DNA of 64,000 bases from Nemophila menziesii (taxonomy: Eukaryota > Streptophyta > Magnoliopsida > Boraginales > Hydrophyllaceae): positions 2,604,001-2,668,000 of the forward strand of contig JARWIR010000018.1 of assembly GCA_029959085.1 (NCBI GenBank). Direction: 5' to 3'. The position numbers and the translations under genes are program-made. The notes below the pieces were generated by a model. That model saw nothing but the letters and a program-made list of their open reading frames with translations. It had not been told where the DNA came from and did no database searches. Below are positions 10,724-23,504 of this stretch, piece after piece. Every line of letters begins with the position of its first letter. Position 1 is the first letter of the stretch.

Positions 10724-11828
10724 TTATATTATATTATTTTTTTATATTAATATTCTCGGGCTAAGTTACTAAGGAAGGATTTATGGAGGAGTAAATGGGT
10801 TTGTAGTTCTTACTGATAAGGTGAGCAAATGGACCGGTAAGCTTGATCCGTGAAAACCCGGTCCATCTCCGCGGGTTTTGGGACTTTATCACTTTATTTT
10901 TAGCTAAACCCACGTACTTGGACATAAATCGGGCATTAGTGTTATCAGAACTCTAAAATTAATATAAGAAGTATAATAACATTTTACAATATTAATTATA
11001 TTACATTACTAACTCATTTTATTAATTAAACAAACTTATGATATTATTAAATATAACATTTTAGTTTCTAGACTATATGAATTCTAAACTTCTAATTTGT
11101 CAAAATCTAATTACCATCATTATATAATTTATAGCATACTAAATATACTAAAACCAAAAGACACTGGACCATTTTGTGTTATTTATATGGTAAACTTCAT
11201 TTTAAGTTATATGTGTGACATATTACCAGTTGTTTAAATGTTATTTAAAGTTGTTATTTACTTTGTTGGGAGAAGCTTCACAACTGCTTCACTGTATTAC
11301 TTTATACTATATTCTTTCGATGTAGATATCAGGTTTGTTATTATTCATTTGAGTCAAAATAAGTCATAAAATCTATAAATTTATCTAATTACCATTAAGT
11401 AAGATATTCTAAGATTTTACACTATGGTAAATCTGCAAAAAACATAATACAATGTATATACAGTAATATGTATTATTATTCAAAGAAATATGAATTAAAT
11501 TCAATATTAATAAAATATAAATTTACTATATTAATATAGACACATTTGACCCGAGAACGTCTACTAAAAATTTGCCAAAATGCTGTATATAAAAGCCCGC
11601 CATAACCAATAGATCAGACTCTAAAATAGAGACCCACCGTTACATGGGCCCGTGCGGGTTTTGGACTGGTGCACACATACTTACGGATAATAAGTGATGG
11701 TCATATCAATTATTATCTTAAAGTGCATAAAATCCTAAACGTGGTAGTAAATTATTTTGATGTACAATCTTTATATTGGTTGTTTCTTGTTTTGTTAAAA
11801 ATATGAATTGTAAGAAAATTCTTATTAA

Positions 11829-11975
11829 ATCCTCTGTCAAGTGTCTCCTAACTATTTTAGGTGTTGTTCAACCATTCTTATATCAGATGAGTATGCCCGT
11901 GATGAAATAGACGAACCAATCTACGTTGATAGTGATGAGGAAGTTGTTGACACGAGTGGTTACGAAGCAGATTGA
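11829..11975 (+). pseudogene. Acidic C-terminal exon remnant, unit 3
   Basis: Same frame; differs from unit 1 by a silent ACA to ACG change in the tail. Confidence 0.3.
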
Positions 11976-12177
11976 AGTGTTTTATTATATCTTTATTGTT
12001 TTTGTAGTCAATTTCGCGTTTTTTTTTAATTTTGTGTTTAAGTTTGATTATTTGTTATGATTATGTGTTTTCAATGTGTATAACTGATTACATTACTATT
12101 TTTTCTAATATAACAGGTGTTTAAAAATTAAAACCGTCCCTTACAATTAAATAAAAAGGAAATATTTTTTATCATTT

Positions 12178-12493
12178 GCGACTACATTGTAGTTGCTAGA
12201 GATGAAGAACCAATCCTTAATGAGTGGGTGACATTTTCGCCTAGTTCATGCGTATGAGCTAATCGAGAATAATGGGTCATTCGCGACTACATAAGTAGTC
12301 ATTAATAATTGATTTAATATTTATTAAATTAATGGTGGTCCACTTTCTCACCTATTGGTTGCCACGCGTTTAATTTTTAGTTTTTGCGACTACTTTGTAG
12401 TAGCGAATTAGCCAAGTCTCGGTCAAAAAAATGAGTCAAACTCAACATTAGCGACTAAATACCCTATCTTTCGTGACTACCTGATGTAGTCAC
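12178..12493. repeat. GCGACTAC palindrome cluster, unit 3
   Basis: Four quasi-palindromes, as in unit 1. Confidence 0.55.
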
Positions 12494-14167
12494 AAAAAAT
12501 ATTGTTCTATATTTACTTCCTACCGAGCCATTCTCTCACACTCTCACTACAACAAAACTTAAAAATCTGAACCTCTCTTCTTAAAAATTCCATTTTCGTC
12601 AACAATTGCAGTGTCTAACACCTCCAAATCACATCCAAAGGTAATAAATTACTACTTTAAACCTTCATTTCTCATTTTTTTTGGAACACTTTATATGATT
12701 TTTTCTAAATAATTTTTTTCTAACCTATTTTTTTTTGTTTGTGTTTATTTTTGAATCATATGGGCATGGTCATGACTAATGTATGTTTTTTTATCAACTA
12801 TTAGTGATGTAATTTTCATGATTTCTTTTTCAATTGTTTTTGTTCTTTGATTTTTCATGTTATTTTGATTCCAAAATATTGTGAGTGTTTGATGTGATTT
12901 ATGTTAGTTTTAACATATTTTAGACGTAAGAACTGAAAAATATTAATTCTAAAAATTTATACAAAAAAAATTATTTTTTTTTTGTTGTTAATGAATTCCA
13001 AATTTTATAGAGTGTTTTAGTGTGATTTAGGTTAGTTGTGACACATTTCTATTGCTATAATTAAAAAAATTAATTAAAGAAATTTATAATTAATTTTTAG
13101 TGGATTTGTCGTTTAGGTTATATGCTTAGTCCTGTTTTAATATGATTAGAATTATTAATGGACCTTTTTGAAATTAAAAAAATATTAAATAATATTATAA
13201 GGACTAAAATGTAATTTTGATAATTTTAAAGTTAATACTATTTGATAAGCTTGGTGTACATAGGAACACGTATAAGTTTTAAAAAAATATAACGATCTTT
13301 TTTCAATTAAAAAAATATTACATGAAATATATATATATATAGAAATAGAGAAAGGAGATTCATGATTTCTTTTATTTTTAATTTACACTTATACCACTCA
13401 CATTTTTGAAATATGGATTTTCTTTTGGGTGGGTTTTGTATATTCACATTTATGTTCCAATATATTTTTTAAAATAAGAGTTGTAGTTAGTTTTTGTTAG
13501 CTGTATTTATGCTCTTGGTAAGTTCTAGTGTTTGTTACTTCAAAGATGAATTAAGTTTAATTCATATTATAATTAAATTTTCTGTAGCTGTGCTGAAACA
13601 TTACAATATAGAGTGGTTAACACACATGTTTTAATGGTTATTTGTGTAGCTTAGCCCATTAAAATATCTATCGATAGATATATGTTTCTACTAAAATGTT
13701 CTTCAATTTTATTAATGCTCAACACACTTGATAGTAATCAGTCAATTAACAACATGAATGAATAAAGTGCTACTTAAAATATTTATTGTGCAACCTCTCA
13801 TAATTTAGACAACCCAACATCGATATTTCAGAATGTTGTTAAAGAAAGAACAAGGATTTAGTTTCAAGAGTAGTAAAGTAAACATTACTGATTAAAACAT
13901 CGATAAATAGAGCTTTACAATTTGACATTTATTAAAATTAATAGAATAGGTGATCTCCATTTTAATTATGTCCAACCATGAAGCTCTATTATATTACTAT
14001 TTGTTTCACAAAAATTTGATCTCAAGACTTCATAGTCTCTGACTATCGATCTTATATAATATACAATTTTACTATTGAAACTTAAAAAAATTAAAACAAA
14101 TGTAGATTTCATTATAAATATACTATATAATGTACTATTGAAACATTAAAAAAAACTTAATTTAAAT

Positions 14168-14303
14168 CACGGCCATTGATTATTAAAACAAAACACATGT
14201 CATTAAATTAATGTGATAATTACTTTTGCAAGTTTAAAACATGGGGTATGTGTATGAATGTAATTGGTGTAGGATCATCCAATATTGGATGGAAGAATTT
14301 TCC
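14168..14303. other. Unit-3-specific replacement block
   Basis: About 136 bases starting ACGGCCATTGATTATT replace the sequence found at this point in all other units; flanks on both sides are normal unit sequence. The block contains a perfect 16-bp palindrome, CATCCAATATTGGATG, at 14276-14291. It has no reading frame of note. It may be a relic of another unit class or DNA copied in during break repair. Confidence 0.7.
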
Positions 14304-14811
14304 TATATATTTACACCCAAATTCACAAGTTTGTATAACAGTTGCATTTTAAAGTATGAACAGTAATTCAAGCATAATAGCGTATGTAAATTAATGATCC
14401 CCTTCTTGTATTTTGAGACCCAAATTAAATATCCAACTGTCTCCCAAAGGTGGCCCAATAAACCATTATCTACTTATCAATCATTTTAGGCCCACTTATT
14501 TTTTATTTTCTCCTATTTAACAAATAAAGCCAAGCCATTACTCTGCAAAACCATCATACCCACGTACTCCACCCTTTCTATTTCTCTATTGACGCATCAT
14601 CCAATTGTACCACCATATTCTTCTATTAAAATTTTACATAAATTCAAAATTCAGTGACCCTTTGTAATACCTTCAATCCATATAAATAGGGCATCCCATA
14701 CCTAACCTAAGCACCTTGTAATTGAAATCTTCATATAGATATGTACTTTCTCTTTATCTTTCATCTATCCTTCTTATCATTTATCAAACTGGTAGAAATA
14801 TAACTTTATAG

Positions 14812-15401
14812 ATGAATAAACTTGTAACCAAAATTGCTACCCAGGTTATGATTATTAATCTTGTAATGGGATTCGGTTAGATCTAGTTTTGTATTATTAT
14901 TAGATCTAGTTTTTAATTGTATATATCTTATTTTTATTTTATAATTGGTAGATTTGTATATTATCATAGTTTTTCCATATCCAAAGTATTCTTGTTGTTA
15001 TGTTATAATTTGTTACCCATTTTATAAATCTAATTGGTAAAAATAAGAACCTTACCATTATTCCAACCTAGATCTTGTTACTATCAATTAATCATTTTTT
15101 ACCACCCTCCATACTAGTGTTTTTCTCTAAAGTAACGCTTTTCTCAATAGTAATTTCTACAATAACATGAATTGAAACAATTCTGAATATGCTACTGAAG
15201 AGTTTGAAGGAAATGTTAGAATTTCACAAGTTCTTACAGATAACCTATTATTCCGGGTACTCAAACATTGTGACTTCATTAGGGACGGCTATTAATTTTG
15301 GCTCATACTTTGATTTTTTTTATCAGGTATTTTCTTCTCAGGGCTTAGTTGATCTATTCAATCATCATATATCAATTTTACAATGTGAGTTTATCTTATA
15401 G
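14812..15401 (+). pseudogene. Possible S1/SPH-like remnant, unit 3
   Basis: As unit 1, with a C-to-A change that turns an LTD into an LQI reading in the overlapping frame. The TGA in the main frame is retained. TATA box at 14681-14688. Confidence 0.35.
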
Positions 15402-15942
15402 CTATGAATTTTATATATTTATATATGCTTTTAAATTGTTTAATTACTTGTTGATTTTGTACTCCAATATTTTTCCTTATCCACCAGTAACTTTGAAGAT
15501 CATATTTTAAATCTGCTTGGTCATTATTTTAACCTTTATTGGACAGGTTTTTTAATAATACTTTATTAATTTAAAAAAATATATTGTTAAAATAATTTAT
15601 TTTTATTATAAGATTATATTTAATTTTGTAATAGTGCTTTCATAATTTAAAAATAATATTGTTAAAAGCATTATATTTTTATTATAAGATTAATTTTAAT
15701 TTTATTAATTTGAAATGTTATATATAATTTCTATTTGTCATGATATTTAGGGCAAGATGTCAAATATATTTTTGTTGTTTAGTTAGAAGTTTCATACTCA
15801 ATTACTATTTAGAAATGATAAGATAGGGACATATATATTTTAATATTCTTGGATGAAGGATTCATCTAATGTGGAGAAAGGTTGTTGGTATTCAAATTAT
15901 ACAAAATACCTTTCTACAATTTATTAAACTAATCTCCTACCT

Positions 15943-16042
<100 letters not shown>

Positions 16043-16047
16043 TAGGA

Positions 16048-16429
16048 ATATCTGTTAAGCTAAAACGTAACACATATCCTAAATATATCACACTCGCCGC
16101 TACTATCCTATTTTATCTTTTCTACCTCTTTAACATTCATTTCAATGGTTGATACTTTCTTATTATACTATAGCAAAAAAAAAAAACTCTTCTCCGATCT
16201 CTCAAATATAATATATACCATCAAACTTTGAAAAGAAGTGTATGATCTTTCAAAGGTTGATGATATGTATTATATTTGACAGATTGTAGAAAAGTTTTTG
16301 TCAACTATAGTAAAATATGAAAGTATAAGCATTGAAATTAATTTTAAAGAGGTAGAAGAGATAAAATAGGATAGTAGCGGCGAGTGTGATATATTTCGGG
16401 TATATGTTACGTTTTAGCTTAACAAATAT
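16048..16429. mobile_element. Foldback element, unit 3
   Basis: Complete; a longer A-run lies in the left arm near 16174. Confidence 0.8.
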
Positions 16430-17571
16430 TTATATCATATTATTTTTTTATATTAATATTCTCGGGCTAAGTTACTAAGGAAGGATTTATCGAGGAGTAA
16501 ATGGGTTTGTAGTTCTTACTGATAAGGTGAGCAAATGGACAGGTAAGCTTGATCCGTGAAAACCCGGTACATCTCCGCGGGTTTTGGGACTTTATCACTT
16601 TATTTTTAGCTAAACCCACGTACTTGGACATAAATCGGGCATTAGTGTTATCAGAACTCTAAAATTAATATAAGAAGTAAAATAACATTTTACAATATTA
16701 ATTATATTACATTACTAACTCATTTTATTAATTAAACAAACTTATGATATTATTAAATATAACATTTTAGTTTCTAGACTATATGAATTCTAAACTTCTA
16801 ATTTGTCAAAATCTAATTACCATCATTATATAATTTATAGCATACTAAATATACTAAAACCAAAAGAAACTGGACCATTTTGTGTTATTTATATGGTAAA
16901 CTTCATTTTAAGTTATTTATATGGTAAACTTCATTTTAAGTGACATATTACCAGTTGTTTAAAAGTTATTTAAAGTTGTGATTTACTTTGTTGGGAGAAG
17001 CTTCACAACTGCTTCACTGTATTACTTTATACTATATTCTTTCGATGTAGCTATCAGGTTTGTTATTATTCATTTGAGTCAAAATAAGTCATAAAATCTA
17101 TAAATTTATCTAATTACCATTAAGTAAGATATTCTAAGATTTTACACTATTGGTAAATCTGCAAAAAACATAATACAATGTATATACAGTAATATGTATT
17201 AATCTTCAAAGAAATATGAATTAAATTCAATATTAATAAAATATAAATTTACTATATTAATATAGAACCATTTGACCCGAGAAAGTCTACTAAAAATTTG
17301 CCAAAAGGCTGTATATAAAAGCCCGCCATAACCAATAGATCAGACTCTAAAATAGAGACCCACCGTTACATGGGCCCTTGCTGAATTGAGTCACGTGCGG
17401 GGTTTGGACTGGTGCACACATACTTACGGATAATAAGTGATGGTCATATCAATTATTATCATAAAGTGCATAAAATCCTAAACGTGGTAGTAAATTATTT
17501 TGATGTACAATCTTTATATTGGTCGTTTCTTGTTTTGTTAAAAATATGAATTGTAAGAAAATTCTTATTAA

Positions 17572-17718
17572 ATCCTCTGTCAAGTGTCTCCTAACTATTT
17601 TAGGTGTTGTTCAACCATTCTTATATCATATGAGTATGCCTGTAATAAAATAGACGAACCAATCTACGTTGATAGTGATGAGGAAGTTGTTGACACGAGT
17701 GGTTACGAAGCAGATTGA
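17572..17718 (+). pseudogene. Acidic C-terminal exon remnant, unit 4
   Basis: The frame stays open, but the acidic start is altered (DEYARDEI becomes YEYACNKI). Confidence 0.25.
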
Positions 17719-17925
17719 AGTGTTTTATTATATCTTTATTGTTTTTGTAGTCAATTTCGCGTTTTTTTTTTAAAATTTTGTGTTTAAGTTTGATTATTTG
17801 TTATGATTATGTGTTTTCATTGTGTATAACTGATTACATTACTAATTTTTCTAATATAACAGGTGTTTAAAAATTAAAACCGTTCCTTACAATTAAATAA
17901 AAAAGGAAATATTTTTTTATCATTT

Positions 17926-18226
17926 GCGACTATATTGTAGTTGCTAGAGATGAAGAACAAGTTCTTAATGAGTGGGGACATTTACGCCTAGTTCATGCGT
18001 ATGAGCTAACCGAGAATGATGGGGTCATTCGCGACTACATAAGTAGTCGTTAATAATGGATTTAATATTTATTAAATTATTGGTGGTCCACTTTCCCACC
18101 CATTAATTGCCACGCGTTTAATTTTTAGTTTTCGCGACAACTTTGTAGTAGCGAATAAGCCAAGTCTCGGTCAAAAAAATGAGTCAAACTCAACATTAGC
18201 GACTAAATACCCTATCTGATGTCACG
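17926..18226. repeat. GCGACTAC palindrome cluster, unit 4
   Basis: The first three quasi-palindromes are present with mismatches; the fourth has lost its left half by a short deletion. Confidence 0.5.
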
Positions 18227-20460
18227 AAAAATATTGTTCTATATGTACTTCCTACCGAGCCATTCTCTCACACTCTCAATACTCCAAAACTTAAAAATCT
18301 AAACCTCTCTTCTAAAATCTTCCATTTCCGACAACAATTGGAGTGTCTAACACTTCCAAATCACATCCAAAGGTAATAAATTCCTACTTTAAACCTTCAT
18401 TTCTCATTTTTTTGGAAAAATTTATATGATTTATGCTAAATAATTTTTTTCTAACCTAATTTATTTTGTTTGTGTTTATCTTCGAATCATATGCGCATGG
18501 TCATGACTAAATGTATGTTTTTTATCAACTATTAGTGATGTAATTTTCATGATTTCTTTTTAAATTGTTTTTGTTCTTTGATTTTTCATGTTATTTTAAT
18601 TCCAAAATATTGTGAGTGTTTTAGGATGTGATTTATGTTAGTTTTAACATATTTTAGACGTAAGAACTGAAAAATATTAATTGTAAATATTTCTACCAAA
18701 AAAAATTATTTTCTTTTTGTTGTCAATGAATTCCAAATTTTATAGAGTGTTTTTAGTGTGATTTAGGTTAGTTGTGACACATTTTGATTGCTATAATTAA
18801 AAAAAATTAATTAAAGAAATTTATAATTAATTTTAAGTGGATTCAGCGTTTAGGTTATATGCTTAGCCCTATTTTAATATGATTAGAATTATTAATGGAC
18901 CTATTTGCAATTAAAAAAATAATAAATAATATTATAAGACTAAAATGTAATTATTGATAATTTTAAAATTAATACTATTTGATAATCTTGGTGTACATAG
19001 GAATATGTATAAGATTTTAAAAAATACAACGATCTTTTTTCAATTGAAAAAATATTACATGAAATATACTTATATAGAAAGACAGAGGAGATTCGTGAAT
19101 TCTTTTATTTTTCATTTACACTTATACCCCTCACAGTTTTTAAATATGTATTTTCTTTTGGGTGGGTTTTGTATATTTACATTTATGTCCCCATATATTT
19201 TTTAAAATAAGAGGTGTATTTAGTTTTTGTTAGTTATATTTATGCTCCTGGAAAGTTCTCGTGTTTGTTGCTTCAAAGATAAATTAAGTTTAATTCAGAT
19301 TATAATTAAATTTTCTGTAGCTATGTTGAAACATTACAATATAGAGTGGTTAACACACATGTTTTAATGGTTATTTGTGTAGCTTAGCCCATTAAAATAT
19401 CTATCGATAGATATGTGTTTCTACTAGATGTTCTTCAATTATATTAATGCTCAACACACTTGATAGTAATCAGTCAATTAAGGAATGAATAAAGTGCTAC
19501 TTAAAATATTTATTGTACAACCTCTCATAATTTAGACAACCCAACATAGATATTTCAGAATGTTGTTAAAGAAAGAACAAGGATTTAGTTTCAAGAGTTG
19601 TAAAGTAAACATTACTGATTAGAACATCGATAAATAGAGCTATAAAATTTGACATTTATTAAAATTAATAGAATAAGTGATCTTCATTTTGATTATGTCC
19701 AACCATGAAGCTCTATTATATTACTATTTATTTCACAAAAATTTGATCTCAAGACTTCATAGTCTCTGACTATCGATATTATATAATATACAATTTTACT
19801 ATTGAAACTTAAAAAATTAAAACAGATGTAGATTTCATTATAAATATACTATATAATTTACTATTGAAACTTTAAAAAAAATACTTGATTTAAATTTCAA
19901 CTAAATCTTATTAAATTTACAAATTTTCAAATCTTTTAGTTTCAAGTTTATATTTAAATGTATGTTATATTTACACCCAAATTCACAAGTTTGTATAACA
20001 GTTGCAATTTAAAGTATGAACAGTAATGCAAGCATAATAGCGTATGTAAATTAATGATCCCCTTCTTGTATTTTGCAATCCAAATTAAATATCCAACTAT
20101 CTCCCAAAGATGGCCCAATAAACCATTATCTACTAATCAACCATTTTAGGCCCACTTATTTTTTATTTTCTCCTATTTAAACAAATAAAGCCAAGCCATT
20201 ACTCTGCAAAACCATCATACCCACGTACTCCACCCTTTCTATTTCTCAATTGACGCAACATCCAATTGTACCACCACATTCTTCTATTAAAATTTCACAT
20301 AAATTCAAAAATGTCAGTGACCCTTTGTAATACCTTCAATCAATATAAAACGGGCAGCCCACACCTAACATAAGCACCTTGTAATTAAAATCATCATATA
20401 GATATGTACTTTCTCTTTATCGTTTGTTTATCCTTCTTATCATTTATCAAACGGTTAGAA

Positions 20461-21053
20461 AATAAACTTGTAACCAAAATTGCTACCCAAGGTATGATTA
20501 TTAATCTTGTAATGGGATTTCGGTTAGATCTAGTTTTGTATTATTATTAGATCTAGTTTTTAATTGTATATATCTTATTTTTATTTTAGAATTGGTAGAT
20601 CTCAGTGTATATTATCATAGTTCTTCCATATCCAAAGTATTCTTGTTGTTATGTTATAATTTGTTACCCGTATTATAAATCTGATTAGTAAAAATAAGAA
20701 CCTTACCTTTATTCCAACCTAGATCTTGTTACTATTAATTAATAATTTTTTGCCACCCTCTATACTAGTGTTTTTCTTGAAAGTAACGATTTTCTCAATA
20801 GTAATTTCTACAGTAACATGAATTGAAACAATTCTGAATATGCTACTGAAAAGTTTGAAGGAAATGTTAGAATTTCACAAGATCTTACAGATAATCAATT
20901 ACTCCTGGTACTCAAACATTGTGACTTCATTAGGGACGGTTATTTATTTTGGCTCATACTTTGATTTTTTTTATCAAGGTATTTTCTTCTCGGGGCTAAG
21001 TTGATCTATTCAATCATCATATATCAATTTTACAATGTGAGTTTATCTTATAG
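20461..21053 (+). pseudogene. Possible S1/SPH-like remnant, unit 4
   Basis: The start ATG is deleted (leader runs GTTAGAAAATAAACTTG). The HC and FIRDGYLFW stretch is present. TATAAAA at 20344-20350. Confidence 0.35.
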
Positions 21054-21698
21054 CTATGAATTTTATATATTTATATATGCTTTTAAATTGTTTAATTACT
21101 TGTTTATTTTGTACTCCAACATTTGTCCTTATCCACATGTAACTTTGAAGATTATATTTTAAATCTGCTTGGTCATTATTTTAACCTTTATTGGACAGGT
21201 TTTTTCTAATAATACTTTATTAATTTAAAAAAGTATATCGTTAAAATAATTCATTTTTATTATAAGATTATATTTAATTTTGTAATAGTTCTTTCATATT
21301 TTAAAAATAATATTGTTAAAAGCATTATATTTTTATTATAAGATTAATTTTAATTTTATTAATTTGAAATGTTATATATAATTTCTATTTGTCATGATAT
21401 TTAGGGCAAAATATGAAATATCTTTTTGTGGTTTAGTTAGAAGTTTCATACTCAATTACTATTTAGAACTGATTAAATAGGGACATATATATTATAATAT
21501 TCTTGGATGAAAGGTTCATCTAATGTGGAGTAAGGATGTTGGTATTCAAAATATAAAAAATACCTTTCTACAATTTATTAAACTAATCTCCTAGTTAAGA
21601 ATAATGATAAAAAAATATATATTCTAGAAAGAAAGGTATTCAGATAGGAATAAATATCTAAAATAGGATACAATGAAATATATATATATATATATATG

Positions 21699-22077
21699 AT
21701 TATCTGTTAAGCTAAAACGTAACACATACCCTAAATATATAACACTCGCCGCTACTATCCTATTTTATCTTTTCTACCTCTTTAACATTCATTTCAATGC
21801 TTGATACTTTCTTATTGTACTATAGCCAACGAAAACTCTTCTCCGATCTCTCAAATATAATATATATCATCAAACTTTGAAAAGAAGTGTATGATCTTTC
21901 AAAGGTTGATGATATGTATTATATTTGAGAGATCGTAAAAAAGTTTTTGTCAACTATAGTAAAATATGAAAGTATAAGCATTGAAATTAATTTTAAAGAG
22001 GTAGAAGAGATAAAATAGGATAGTAGCGGCGAGTGTGATATATTTAGGGTATATGTTACGTTTTAGCTTAACAAATT
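21699..22077. mobile_element. Foldback element, unit 4
   Basis: Arms complete, with type-B flanks. Confidence 0.8.
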
Positions 22078-22830
22078 TTTATATTATATTATTTTCTTAT
22101 ATTTATATGCTCGGGCTAAGTTACTAAGGAAGGATGTATGAAGGAGCAAATGGGTTTGTAGTCCTTACTGATAAGGTGAGCAAATGAACAGGTAAGCTTG
22201 ATCTGTGAAAACCTGGCCCATCTCCGCGGGTTTTGGGACTTTATCACTTTATTTTTAGCTAAACCCACGTACTTGGACATAAATCGGGCATTAGTGTTAT
22301 CAGAACTCTAAAATTATTATAAGAAGTATAATAACATTTTACAATATTAAATATATTACATTAATAACTCATTTTATTAATTAAACAAACTTATGATATT
22401 ATTAAATATAACATTTTAGTTTCTAGACTATATGAATTCTAAACTTCTAATTTGTCAAAATGTAATTATCATCATTATATAATTTATAGCATACTAAATA
22501 TACTAAAACCAAAAGACACTGGACCATTTTTTGTTATTTATATGGTAAACTTCGTTTTAAGCTATATGTGTGAAATATTACCAGTTGTTTAAAAGTATAA
22601 CCAATAGATCAGACTCTAGACCCACCGTTACATGGGCCCTTGCTGAATTTAGTCACGTGCTGGGTTTGGACGGGTGCACACATACTTACGGATAAGTGAT
22701 GGTCATATCAATTATTATCTTAAAGTGCATAAAATCCTAAACATGGTAGTGAATTATTTTGATGTACAATCTTTATATTGGTTGTTTCTTGTTTTGTTAA
22801 AAATATAAATTGTAAGAAAATTCTTATTAA

Positions 22831-22977
22831 ATCCTCTGTCAAGTGTCTCCTAACTATTTTAGGTGTTGTTCAACCATTCTTATATCAGATGAGTATGCCA
22901 GTTATGAAATCGACGAACCAATCTACGTTGATAGTGATGAGGAAGTTGTCGACACGAGTGGTTACGAAGCAGATTGA
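22831..22977 (+). pseudogene. Acidic C-terminal exon remnant, unit 5
   Basis: Reads DEYASYEIDEP, then the common acidic tail. It shows the silent ATC and GTC states also seen in units 8 and 9. The TAG present in the neighbouring frame of type A is TCG here, so a longer but non-ATG frame opens; I regard that as incidental. Confidence 0.3.
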
Positions 22978-23186
22978 AGTGTTTTATTATATCTTTATTG
23001 TTTTTGTAGTCAATTTCGTGTTTTTTTAAATAAAAAAATTTATGTTTAAGTTTGATTATTTGTTATGAATATGTGTTTTGATTGTGTATAATTGATTACA
23101 TTACTATTTTTTCTAATATAACAGGTGTTTAAAAATTAAAACCGTTCCTTACAATTAAATAAAAGAGGAAATATTTTTTATCATTT

Positions 23187-23504
23187 GCGACTACATTGTG
23201 GTTGCTAGAGATGAAGAACAAGTCCTTAATGAGTGGGGGACATTTACGCCTAGTTCATGTGTATGAGCTAATCGAGAACGATGGGGTCATTCGCGACTAC
23301 ATAAGTAGTCGTTAGTAATGGATTTAATATTTATTAAATTAATGGTGGTCCACTTTCGCACCCACTGGTTGCCACGCGTTTAATTTTTAGTTTTTGCGAC
23401 TACTTTGTAGTAGCGAATAAGCCAAGTCTCGGTCAAAAAAATGAGTCAAACTCAACATTAGCGACTAAATACCCTATCTTTCGTGACTACCTGATGTAGT
23501 CACG
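23187..23504. repeat. GCGACTAC palindrome cluster, unit 5
   Basis: Four quasi-palindromes. The B-to-A switch of the chimera falls inside this cluster. Confidence 0.55.

Larger units (their letters stand above)
5588..11174 (+). repeat. Array unit 2 (type A)
   Basis: Near-identical to unit 1 in length and sequence. Elements fall 5587-5588 bases downstream of those in unit 1, including W-box/TATA/G-box near 5959-6084. Differences I can see include C/T changes near 8467 and 9549 and a one-base deletion in the right foldback arm. Confidence 0.95.
16881..22529 (+). repeat. Array unit 4 (type B)
   Basis: Type B, marked by about 85 extra bases before the foldback (about 21594-21690) and many shared substitutions. 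Its front has a tandem copy of about 28 bases (16886-16941). It is far closer to unit 7 than to either neighbour. Confidence 0.95.

Noticed and set aside
18954..19205. 83-96-codon + frames at 18954, 35388 and 41003
   Set aside because: They start at non-ATG codons in an AT-rich tract, are Phe/Ile/Tyr/Lys-rich as expected from base composition, and are interrupted in the other units.
22778..23029. 83-84-codon frames at 22778, 39542 and 45155
   Set aside because: They begin at TTG and are open only because one TAG became TCG; they run antiphase to the more protein-like acidic frame.
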